Positions 1 through 8,577 of a DNA stretch of 22,403 nt are shown here, piece by piece (position 1 is the first letter of the stretch; each line of letters opens with the position of its first letter). Where the stretch lies: assembly GCA_025093555.1 (NCBI GenBank), contig JAIWNF010000156.1, positions 1 through 22,403 of the forward strand. Reading direction: 5' to 3'. Below the pieces are notes generated by a model. The model was not told the DNA's origin. It made no database searches and was given only the letters and a program-made list of their open reading frames with translations. Position numbers and translations under genes: made by a program. The stretch comes from Circinella umbellata. Taxonomy: Eukaryota; Mucoromycota; Mucoromycetes; Mucorales; Lichtheimiaceae.

Positions 1-169
1 GTGTTGTCGCGTCTGAAGTGGGTTTTACTCCTAGTTCCGCGTCAGCTTCAAACGTGACGGCGAAGCGACGATTCCAACCCAGGAATCCGGGTCGTCGCCG
101 GGTAAATACTTCTGCCTAACGTATTTACCCGTTGTTCCCTTTTGTCCCCTTATCCACATTTTTATATTA
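1..169. other. Left-edge flank with possible coding tail
   Basis: This flank of the MULE is clearly less AT-rich than the rest of the window. On the plus strand, positions 3-119 are open from the window edge and end in TAA. The 38 codons are rich in Ser, Arg, Asn and Pro, and the stop follows an Arg-rich segment. That would fit the C-terminus of a gene or a gag-like fragment, but nothing is recognisable and a chance open frame is possible. Confidence 0.25.
161..169. repeat. MULE 9-bp target-site duplication, left copy
   Basis: TTTATATTA directly precedes the left inverted repeat. The identical 9-mer directly follows the right inverted repeat at 4619-4627. A 9-bp duplication is the hallmark of Mutator-like elements. 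Confidence 0.93.
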
Positions 170-294
170 GGGAATTGCTACGGACACCCCACTTTTTCCT
201 TCGGGACACCCCACTTTTTCCTTACGGACACCCCACTCTATTTTTGATTTTGAATTTGTTACACTGTACGACAAACAAAAAGATAATTATAGAA
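170..294 (+). repeat. MULE left terminal inverted repeat (about 125 bp)
   Basis: It matches the reverse complement of 4516-4618 almost base for base. It contains three tandem 22-bp units with the core GGACACCCCACT, whereas the right repeat has two. That extra unit accounts for the 22-bp length difference. Confidence 0.93.
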
Positions 295-786
295 ATAACT
301 GTGTTCCTCTGTTTAGCAAACAGATATACATTTAATACAAAAAAAAGAAGAAACATACATAATATACAATTAAGACACTACTATGTTTATATAAAAGTTA
401 AGCAAGAAAACAAAATATTACTATATATAGGCCTTATGTGTCAGCCATAAAGTATAATTTTATATTATATCTATGCATATTGTTAAAGAATAGAAGTATA
501 TAAATAATCGCCTTTCCATAAAACATTAACATTAAAAACAAACGGACGATTGAGTAAAAAAGACGTCAAAAAAATAAAAAATAAAAACAAAACATTCATG
601 AATCAATGTATAAAATATCTATATACTTCAATGTCTAAACAATGTAATATAAACGTACTTTGTTATTATTCCTTCATTGGTTTGTTTATTTTTGTAAAAT
701 AATAAAAAGGAGCTGTAAATCCTTTTTTTCACATTCTCATATCATTTTCTAATACTACCCACTATTATTATTTTTATATAAATTCA

Positions 787-3700
787 ATGAAAGAATTAAT
801 CGGTCAAGGATTTACTGGAGAGAAAAAAGAAGTTGTTGCTGAAATCAATAAGGTGGCAAAAAATTACAAATTTGCAGTATCGGTGCAGAACAGTGATGCG
901 CGAAAAATAAATATCAAATGTGTACATGGTCAATGTAATCGCAACAATCATGGTGTAAACAAGGAAACACGGCAGAGAAATCGAACTACAAAGCAAATTG
1001 GTTGCAGCTGGCGCATGTATGTAAAATGGAACCGTGACAAGCAACATTGGGAAGTAAAAACAGTTAGTGATGAAGGTGAACATAACCATCCATTAGATAA
1101 AACGCCCATATTTTACCATCAGCATCGCAAGATAACAACACCGGTAAAGCAACAAATCACATCAATGAGTAGTAACGCAATCAAGCCTCAAAAAATATTT
1201 CAAGAATTAATGAACCATGATGACGAGCCAATTATGAAGAAAAAAGACTTGTACAACTTTCGAGCAATGATTTACGAGGAAGACAAGCATGGAAGATTTA
1301 GTCGAGTATTTGAATACCTTATTGACAATAATTATGTTACAAGATACAAGCCTAATGCTACAAAAACCAAGTTGGATGCACTCTTTATGACGCATGGAGC
1401 AAGTATACCTAAAGCACGGCGGTTTAATGAAATAATTGTTTTAGACGCAACATATAAGACAAACAAGAATGATATGCCTTTGCTCAATGTTGTTGGTATT
1501 AGCCATCTTGGTTCATCGAAACTACAGAATGTGTTGATTGCATCTGCCTTTATTATAAATGAAAAAGAGGAGTCGTACAACTGGGTTCTTAAGACAATGC
1601 GAAACATTATTTGGCCGGATGGTGATGTTGGGATTTTTATTACTGACAATGATTTGGCGGTGATCAATGCAATTAAAAGTCACTTTTCCAATTCAAAACA
1701 CATTCTTTGTGGATGGCATATGGAGCAGCACTTGCGTACTAATATCGGTGGCTGCTTTTCACCAAAAAGTGAGGAAATACAAGAAGTAAAGAAGGCAATC
1801 AAAAATATGATTTATGTAAATAAAAAAGATGAAGGGGCATTCAATAATGCTGTAGATGATTACAAAAGACTTATCCGTAAAGGTGCACAATCATACGCTC
1901 AAGAAAATCATCAGCCAAAAAAAAGAAAGGAAAACAAAAACGAAGATGAAGCAGGAGAAAACTACACTACAGAAGTGGATAAAAAACTAGAAGAAAGCGA
2001 ACTGTATAATGGCAACTTTGATGATAGCTCAAGGACAAGAAGCCAAGAAAGAAACCCTATGATGGAGCTGGCCGAAAAAAAGGAAAACAAAATGATGGAT
2101 TATTTTAATGGGTAATTACAATATATGTATAAATATAATTAGAGAGGGGAACAGCTTGAAAATTAAAAGTGCAAAATTTAGCTTATTGTATAAAATTTAA
2201 TATTAATTATACCACTTGATCTAATATATGTAGTTGTCTTAAGTATAAAGATAAATGGGGTGCTTATTTTGCTGGTAACCTCCTCAACATGGGCGTACGG
2301 ACGACATCGAGAGTGGAAGGTACGCATTGGAGAATTAAAGACACAATGCAAACTACTGGAAGCCTGCTCAAGACAGTCAAGGCAATTAATACTGTAATAC
2401 AAAAAACGGTAATATATTTTATATATTCGATTTTCCATAGTTTGATTTACAAGTAGCAAACAAATCAACATCCCATAATACTTACTATTTTTTAATAAAA
2501 ATTATTATAACAGATCGCCGATGATGAAATTCAATTTCTTGAAGAAAAGCACAATATGCCTTTATATGAGGAAAAAGAAATGGTTGCAATGCAAGATATA
2601 CTTGGTTGTGTTTCTTTCTTCGCATTAAATCGAATTCTACAAGAACTAAACCGGGCATGGGATAACTGTGATAAATATGATAATAATTCAGATAACTGTT
2701 GGTGTAGTACTGCAAGAAATTATGGGCTTCCGTGCCAACATTATCTTGCGAAAAACGGTTTTACTGTAAAACTTTCAGATGTACCCTCTCGTTGGCATTT
2801 AGATTATAATATCGGTATGTTTTTATTATATTAGTTTGTACTTCTGAACTCGCCTGAATCACAATATTGCTGAGCGTCATAATAATTATAATAATTAAAT
2901 CATATACTTATATTAACATTCAAATACATAGATACATTCAAAAAAACATATAGTTCCAAAGCTATTCTTATGGAGCAAGAAAGCATTGTACTACAAAAAC
3001 TGCATAATGCAATTTTCGAGATGGAATCTGACCAGCAGAAATACGATCTATTATCAAGTATTAGTGATTTAATTGATGAAACCCGTTTGGACCCCACGAG
3101 TACTAGTGACATCGAGCTACCCAGTGATGTGATAACCAAGGGTCGTCCTAAGAACACAAAAAATGCACGCATACCATCACAATTTGAAATTGAAGAAATC
3201 AAAAATCGTAAAAAAATTAAAAACAAGAAGGCCATATGTGAATCAGATCGACAAAGTAGTTCAGATGACAATGATGAAATATTTATATTTCCTCAAAATG
3301 GCAAAAGAAAAGATCGTGAAATGGAATTTCTTGAAAATTTGAACAACAAAAAGAAGTATGAATCATTATAATAGTTTATTTATTGTATTTTCTACATGTA
3401 AAAAAATCTCATTATTATGCCGTTTTCTACATTATAGAGCTAAGAACCAGGAAGAGCGAACACTTGAATTTTTTGTTCATCCAAATATACCACGTGAAAA
3501 CATTGAAGAATGTGTCAATATCAATAGTGATGGATTTTGTGGTTATCGAACGATCGCATACCACACTGAAGGCTCTCAAGATGCTTATATGGAAGTTAAA
3601 AAGAAAATGCTCAACTGTTTCCGAGCAAACAAGTCTATATATGAGGAACATTACCGATATATGCGATTCAAGTTATCTAATATCGAAGAAGCATTAGTAT

Positions 3701-4143
3701 ATGGATTAGAAAGAAGTATTCCTCCTACCTCTTGTCCTTATCAATATTGGTTTACCACGCCATATTTTGCTCAAATAGCAGCAGATACATATAGACGTCC
3801 TATTGCTGTTTACACAGATGATATTACTAAGAAGCCCAACTCAGATGAATTGGCTTACGAACCGCTCATGTATGTTCCTTTCCAAGGACCATTGCTAAAT
3901 GATAGAGAGCCTATACCAATCATTATGCAGTTTCTGAACAACAATCATTGGGCGACTATCAAGTCTAAAGGACGTATTATTCGAATAGATTGGCCAATAA
4001 TTGATGGGTATTGCATAAAAGCATATACATCTATGGGTCATACAACAAACCTACGCAAATCAATATCATGGCGATATCTATCTATAAAAAAGAGAGACGA
4101 TGAAAAGACCACACACAATGACGACCCAGTAGTTTTTGACTAA
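787..4143 (+). CDS. MULE transposase with FAR1, DDE, SWIM and OTU-like protease domains
   Basis: Likely exons are 787-2111, 2234-2408, 2514-2814, 2932-3355 and 3438-4143. The four GT..AG introns (122, 105, 117 and 82 bp) keep phase and join into 977 codons including the stop. Domains in order: a FAR1/WRKY-GCM1-type zinc finger (C45, C73, H99, H101); the MULE DDE core with D220 in LDATYKTN, D287 in TDND, a CxxH insert at C308/H311 and probable E470 in SRVEGTHW; a SWIM finger C562-x-C564-x9-C574-x-H576; a basic GRPKNTK motif at 671-677 followed by SQFE; and an OTU-like cysteine protease with DGFC (C776) and NHW (H912). The first ATG fits the FAR1 family start. It should bind the inverted repeats and catalyse cut-and-paste transposition in the nucleus; the protease could remove ubiquitin, which is inference. 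A charged segment near residues 380-430 lies between D2 and E. Splice sites are predicted, not proven. Confidence 0.85.
2112..2233 (+). other. Predicted intron 1 of the MULE gene
   Basis: The donor GTAATT lies just inside the first in-frame stop and the acceptor is ATGTAG. Removal keeps the phase and links exon 1 to the block carrying GVRTTSRVEGTHW, which is the expected continuation of a MULE transposase. Confidence 0.7.
2409..2513 (+). other. Predicted intron 2 of the MULE gene
   Basis: Donor GTAATA, acceptor AACAG, phase 0. It joins the LKTVKAINTVIQ segment to IADDEIQF, ahead of the SWIM finger. Confidence 0.75.
2815..2931 (+). other. Predicted intron 3 of the MULE gene
   Basis: Donor GTATGT, a near-consensus fungal 5' splice site, and acceptor ACATAG. 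This acceptor preserves the frame into exon 4; the later ACATATAG acceptor at 2953 does not. Confidence 0.75.
3356..3437 (+). other. Predicted intron 4 of the MULE gene
   Basis: Donor GTATGA, acceptor CATTATAG, 82 bp. It removes the stop codon after the KKK segment and joins, in phase, to AKNQEERTLEFF upstream of the OTU-like domain. Confidence 0.78.
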
Positions 4144-4168
4144 AATCACCAAGACTTTCCTTATGAAT

Positions 4169-4169
4169 T

Positions 4170-4200
<31 letters not shown>

Positions 4201-4233
4201 CATATATACATATATATTATATTATATTATATT
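4169..4233. repeat. TA-rich microsatellite in the MULE 3' region
   Basis: A run of (AT)n is followed by ATACATAT and ATATT variants, just downstream of the transposase stop codon. Confidence 0.9.
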
Positions 4234-4515
4234 TGGTTTTATTTTTATTTTTATTCTTGTTTCTTTATTTTTCATTTTTTTATTTCACTTACGCACTCTT
4301 TTTCTACTTTGGCTCTTTCTATATAATAACTCTTTTCAAATTTTTTCAAACTTATATACATACAGCACATTATTTCTTTTGTAGAAATTTCAATTAACCC
4401 GCATCCACAGGCTGTCTTATCTTATAGTTATTAATAAAGGCTTATCTTGATAAACCACTTAAAAAATAAATCTTTTATTTCTCTCAATTTTACTGTTTAT
4501 CTATTACCACTTAAC

Positions 4516-4618
4516 TTCTATAATTATCTTTTTGTTTGTCGTACAGTGTAACAAATTCAAAATTAAAAATAGAGTGGGGTGTCTGTAAGGAAAAAGTGGG
4601 GTGTCCATAGCAATTCCC
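4516..4618 (-). repeat. MULE right terminal inverted repeat (about 103 bp)
   Basis: It is the reverse complement of 170-294 but with two, not three, of the 22-bp tandem units. It ends in AATTCCC and is followed by the target duplication. Confidence 0.93.
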
Positions 4619-4627
4619 TTTATATTA
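4619..4627. repeat. MULE 9-bp target-site duplication, right copy
   Basis: TTTATATTA, identical to 161-169. Confidence 0.93.
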
Positions 4628-5170
4628 TTTATTATTATTACCTACCACGTTCCCTCCCATTTTTAATATCGTTCTCTTTTATGATATTATGGAAGATCAT
4701 TTTAATGATCTATAATTTATTATTTTTGTATTGCTTCCCATTGATCATATTGATCAATATTCTGTTTTAATTTATTTTGATTTTCGTTATTTCTTATATA
4801 TTAGCATGATAACGATCATGCGGTTTTGCATAATATTATTATTTAATAATATTATCGTTTCATATTCTTATTTGAAAATATTATTATTTTTATTTTTGTT
4901 TTTATATAAATACCATTCAAAATAATAATAATAAATAAAATAATCAATTAACGAATTAACCAACTTATAAACGAACTGATCAATTGAACTATCTATCTAT
5001 CTAATTATCAATTAGTCTACTTGTTTCTTATTTACTTCCTCACCTTCTTTATAATCATTTCCCTTGTGGCATAATTTATTGTGTTTCATCTACCGAAGAA
5101 TCCTGGTTACTACTATTAACGTTAAGGTGCGGCGATTAGTCATATAAATTTACAACGGATCTGACATGGT
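4628..5170. other. AT-rich intergenic stretch with small palindromes
   Basis: No coding region is recognisable. Four near-perfect hairpins cluster at 4694-4711, 4741-4757, 4804-4821 and 4830-4855 (stems of 7-11 bp, loops of 2-4 nt). The rest is A/T-rich sequence with short simple repeats such as CTAT near 4990. Confidence 0.6.
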
Positions 5171-5411
5171 TGACACGTTGTGTGGTAGTTTCGTTTGGTC
5201 AGACCAAAGAAAAGGTTCACGTGATTTGTGATATAGAATTTGATCCTTGGGTGGTCATGTGACCACTTAAGTACGTATAAATATGGGCGGTTCAACCGCA
5301 AAATAATAAATCTTTATCTTTTTCTATCCCTTTTACTTTTACTTTTACCTTTTTTTTCTTTTGATTGATTTTTGACAGACTTTACAACAAGGGAAACTCT
5401 ACCATGTGTCA
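5171..5411 (+). repeat. LTR copy A (241 bp)
   Basis: Ends are TGACACG/TGTGTCA. It contains TATAAATA (5276-5283), the palindrome GCGGTTCAACCGC (5287-5299) and AATAAA (5305-5310), in the order expected for a U3-R-U5 LTR read on the plus strand. Two more palindromes lie at 5194-5208 and 5251-5266. Confidence 0.8.
5276..5283 (+). promoter_or_regulatory. LTR TATA box
   Basis: TATAAATA lies 21 bp ahead of AATAAA and is conserved in copies A, B, C and E. It is the likely core promoter of the element. Confidence 0.6.
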
Positions 5412-5414
5412 AAT

Positions 5415-5433
5415 TGGGGGGTCGACCGGGATC
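5415..5433 (+). other. Possible primer-binding site
   Basis: Three bases after LTR A the sequence reads TGGGGGGTCGACCGGGATC. Its complement ends in CCA and contains GATCC as in a tRNA T-loop/stem, so it could pair with a tRNA 3' end. The tRNA was not identified. Confidence 0.4.
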
Positions 5434-6230
5434 ATATCCCAAGTGGCAGCTACTTTGTCTGGGGTAGCCCCACTGTAAAAACATGCCGTGGTTGAGCATT
5501 ATTTTATTTATGATCAAGTCTTATTTTTATTATTATTATTATTTGTAGCCCTTGTTGTCTTTGCCGTAATTTCTATTTTTCCTGTGCCTCTCCGATTCCA
5601 TTTATCAGTTCCATTTTTTATTTTTATTTTTCAAGATGTTCTACAAGATGTTCTGTTGACGATTCCAACGATTCCGACGTTGTTTTATTATTATTATTAT
5701 TATTTGGTTTTCTATCTGTGGCACCCAACAAATGTTCCCCAGCAACACCCTGTTGGACAAGAAGTTCGCAAGAAGGCGGTATCAAGGAATGGTACCTTAG
5801 ATACGTCGTGCCCTTGGCTCTTAGGTTGGCTCTTGGTGGGTCGGTGTTGGCGTGGTTGGTCTTGTTGTGTGGGTGGCCAGTTTAGTGTTATGTTTTTTTT
5901 TGATTTCTGTTGCTCTGGTCGGTCTCGTGTGGTCTTGTCTGTTCTGTTTCTGTTGTGTCTCTTCGGTTTGTCTGCTATTTCGGTTATCTCTGTTTGTGCC
6001 AGTGAAAAAAAAAAGGTTTTTTTTTTGGGTAGTTGTTTCTTGTTATCTCTTGTACACCCTTTTTTTTTTATTATATTACTTGTATCTTCGATTGTTATCT
6101 TTATGTTTCTTGTACCTTCGATTTGTATTTTTTTTTGTTCCCCGATGTTTTTTTTTATTCTGTTATCTATCTTGTCATTTCTCTTTTGTTGCCTATCAAC
6201 TGTCTTCTGCTCCTTTACTTTGGTCTTGTA

Positions 6231-6238
6231 GGGGGTAT
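6231..6238 (+). other. Possible polypurine tract
   Basis: GGGGGTAT directly precedes LTR copy B, in the position of a plus-strand priming site. Confidence 0.45.
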
Positions 6239-6475
6239 TGACACGTTGTGTGGTAGTTTCGTTTGGTCAGACCAAAGAAAAGGTTCATGTGATTTGTGAT
6301 ATAGAATTTGATCCTTGGGTGGTCATGTGACCACTTAAGTACATATAAATATGGGCGGTTCAACCGCAAAATAATAAATCTTTATCTTTTCTATCCCTTT
6401 TACTTTTACTTTTACCTTTTTCTTTTGATTGATTTTTGACAGACTTTACAACAAAGGAAACTCTACCACGTGTCA
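6239..6475 (+). repeat. LTR copy B (237 bp)
   Basis: It is about 98% identical to copy A. Three of the four substitutions fall at CpG sites as CpG versus TpG/CpA. It is the right LTR of the compact element. Confidence 0.8.
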
Positions 6476-6702
6476 GATTTGATACGTTGTGTGGTAGTTT
6501 CATTTGGTCAGACCAAAGAAAAGGTTCACGTGATTCGTGATTTAGAATTTGATCCTTAGGTGGTCATGTGACCACTTAAGTAAGTATAAATATGGGCGGT
6601 TCAACCGCAAAATAATAAATCTGGATCTTTTCTATCCCTTCTACTTTTACTTTTACCTTTTTCTTTTAATTGATTTTTGACAGACTTTACAACAAGGGAA
6701 AC

Positions 6703-6710
6703 TCTACCAC
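6703..6710. repeat. 8-bp target duplication of the hAT-like element, left copy
   Basis: TCTACCAC precedes the element and is repeated exactly at 8560-8567. Eight base pairs is the hAT superfamily length. Confidence 0.85.
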
Positions 6711-8559
6711 TAGCGTTCTTCATCTCATCCGACATCCGCTCATCCGATCCGTATCCGCATCCGCAAGTTCGGATGTGGATGGGTCTTTACGGATGCAGAT
6801 GCGGATGCGGATGGGTGTATCATCCGATCCGATGATGTAGTCATCCGAAAGATTCAAAGTGGTAATGGGTGTTTTTTTATAGGTGTTTATAAAAAAAACA
6901 TAAAAATATTGGATTGAAAAAGTATGCCGCATTTTTAATGTAAGTGTAGCAAGTCAATAAATGTGGCAAATATTATTTTATCAACTCGAAGATTCATCAA
7001 ACTTTTTAGATCTAAACTTTTTGAAATGATCTAATCCCAGAGATGTTGAAATGTTATTACTTGATCCCTATTTATTATATTTCTTATAACATATTATTCC
7101 TCAAATTATTTATGTCATAACATTTCCTATATTATTTCATAATAATACTAATATTTGTCCCTTTCCAAAACAAAGAATAGCAAATAAAAAAAAATAACCA
7201 TTGTTGAAGAAGACATCTAGAATAGTTTATTTGATATTTGTATTACCATAGTGATATATATAATATAATTATAAACCACAATACTCTCTCTATTTTGTAC
7301 AGTCCAAATGTTCATCATCCAAATATTCATCATCCAAATCCAAGTATATAAACCGTAATATCAACCCATATCCGCAGCACTTTTTTTTTCAATGATTATT
7401 TGCATAAGTTATAAAATCTACTCAAACAAAAATAAAATAAAATACTACCACCATTAGTAAACAAATACATTATAATAATGTAATTCGGAGAAAGGGTATG
7501 TGTGTAAAAAGAAAGAGTAGTACCACTTACCAATCGTCAAGCACAATGTCCGGTTATATAAAAGCAATTATGTCAAAGATAGGGATATATAAAAAAGAAG
7601 GAGCTTTGATAATAAAATTGAGTAATGCTAGTTGTTTTGTAGGGTTATCAAGGTGTATATTAGATAGTTTTATTGACCAAGATTAAATAAAATATTTGTT
7701 AAAATCCATTGGTAAGTAAAGTAGATTGTTGTAAAGAATATATTTGTATATAAACTCGATCCACAATAGTTAGTGGAGGAAAGATGTAATATTGTAATCG
7801 TTAAGCTAATAGATTCTTATTGGCGTTATTGAACATGTCCGTTCGTGTGTAAAATAGATACGATGATGAGTGTTTAAAATAATATAATAAAAAAAGACTA
7901 CCAAACTTAGTTGTTTCATTTGGGATCATTATTTTCCATTATTAAAAAAGAAGATGACTGTATTAAATGGAGTAGTGAAGATTTGATTGAAGAAGCTTAG
8001 TTTTCTCTTTTTTTTTTTGGCTGTCACACATAATTTTTACACACACACACACACACACACCTTATATACTCACACGCACTTTATATTTTTTTTTCTTTAC
8101 TTACAAATTATTCTTTTCCCTATTTTTTATAATTCTCTTCATAAAAAGCTTTCATCTACTATATTATCTTATACATTATGGATTTATTTATTTTATTTTT
8201 ACATTTATAATAAAAATTACCATGTACTTTTCTACAATTGCTATCGTTTATTGAAATATGCTTCTATTTTGTTTCTTTGAATCAGTTTGAAGTACAATAT
8301 TTATTCTGAACCAATCTAAACCAATCGCGCTATATTATACTTATATACGAAAAGACAAATCAACCACGATAACAATTTTTACAGTATCCAATACCTTTTT
8401 TTTACATTCCAAATCAAAACTTATAGATTATTTCACTCTTTTCTTTGATTCACTACAATACGACGGTTCTTCCTACTTCGACTGTATTTCTGCCAAAAAA
8501 AAATATACATACACACTTCATCTACCCATCCGATCTGATCCGATCCGTGAAGAACGCTA
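6711..8559. mobile_element. hAT-like non-autonomous DNA element, 1.85 kb
   Basis: Terminal inverted repeats TAGCGTTCTTCA and TGAAGAACGCTA are flanked by a perfect 8-bp duplication, which indicates hAT. The left subterminal region (6720-6850) holds nine ATCCG and four CGGAT motifs, and the right end (8529-8549) holds three ATCCG-type motifs. Such arrays are typical transposase-binding regions. No intact transposase is present: a 62-codon frame at 7498-7686 has a weak BED-finger/hAT-like flavour that I cannot confirm. The interior is otherwise AT-rich and noncoding, including an (AC)n microsatellite. It inserted into LTR copy C and is therefore younger than it. Confidence 0.8.
8041..8060. repeat. 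(AC)n microsatellite
   Basis: About ten uninterrupted AC units lie inside the hAT-like element. Confidence 0.9.
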
Positions 8560-8567
8560 TCTACCAC
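8560..8567. repeat. 8-bp target duplication of the hAT-like element, right copy
   Basis: TCTACCAC, identical to 6703-6710. Confidence 0.85.
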
Positions 8568-8577
8568 GTGTCAGATT

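Larger units (their letters stand above)
170..4618 (+). mobile_element. Complete Mutator-like DNA transposon (MULE), 4.45 kb
   Basis: The element is bounded by long terminal inverted repeats starting GGGAATTGCTA and ending TAGCAATTCCC, flanked by a perfect 9-bp duplication. It carries one five-exon transposase gene (787-4143). About 490 bp of AT-rich leader separates the left repeat from the ATG, and about 370 bp separates the stop codon from the right repeat. Ends, duplication and reading frame are all intact, so it looks young and possibly autonomous. The class is secure from the 9-bp duplication plus the FAR1, DDE and SWIM domains; the family name cannot be given from sequence alone. Confidence 0.93.
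5171..6475 (+). mobile_element. Compact non-autonomous LTR retroelement (TRIM-like), 1.3 kb
   Basis: Two direct repeats, 5171-5411 and 6239-6475, differ by only four substitutions and two T-run length changes. Both start TGACACG and end GTGTCA. They flank 827 bp that lacks recognisable gag or pol. A possible primer-binding site begins TGG three bases after the first LTR, and a G-run lies just before the second. A matching duplication outside the pair is not seen: the flanks are TGGT and GATT. This may reflect rearrangement within the LTR chain to the right. The interior is strongly T-rich with T and ATT runs; its long open frame is low-complexity and not called as a gene. Confidence 0.7.
6480..8573 (+). 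repeat. LTR copy C, split by a hAT-like insertion
   Basis: It starts TGATACG four bases (GATT) after copy B and runs to 6710. There it is interrupted by the 1849-bp element, and it resumes at 8560 with the duplicated TCTACCAC followed by GTGTCA, ending at 8573. GATT follows again (8574-8577), so copy C is flanked by GATT on both sides. This fits a solo LTR with a 4-bp duplication. It retains TATAAATA, GCGGTTCAACCGC (6596-6608) and AATAAA. Confidence 0.75.

Noticed and set aside
142..450. A 102-codon plus-strand frame overlapping the MULE left end
   Set aside because: It runs through the inverted repeat and its 22-bp tandem units; the composition is that of the repeat, not a protein.
4136..4384. 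A Tyr/Ile-rich frame after the MULE stop codon
   Set aside because: It is produced by the TA microsatellite and AT-rich 3' region.
5488..6231. A 247-codon hydrophobic frame in the compact LTR element
   Set aside because: It is made of Phe/Leu/Tyr runs from T-rich DNA and has overlapping equivalents in other frames; no gag or membrane-protein pattern is credible.
7498..7686. Possible BED-finger/hAT transposase remnant of 62 codons
   Set aside because: Only a vague resemblance; the zinc-binding residues are not complete, so it is mentioned in the element entry but not called.
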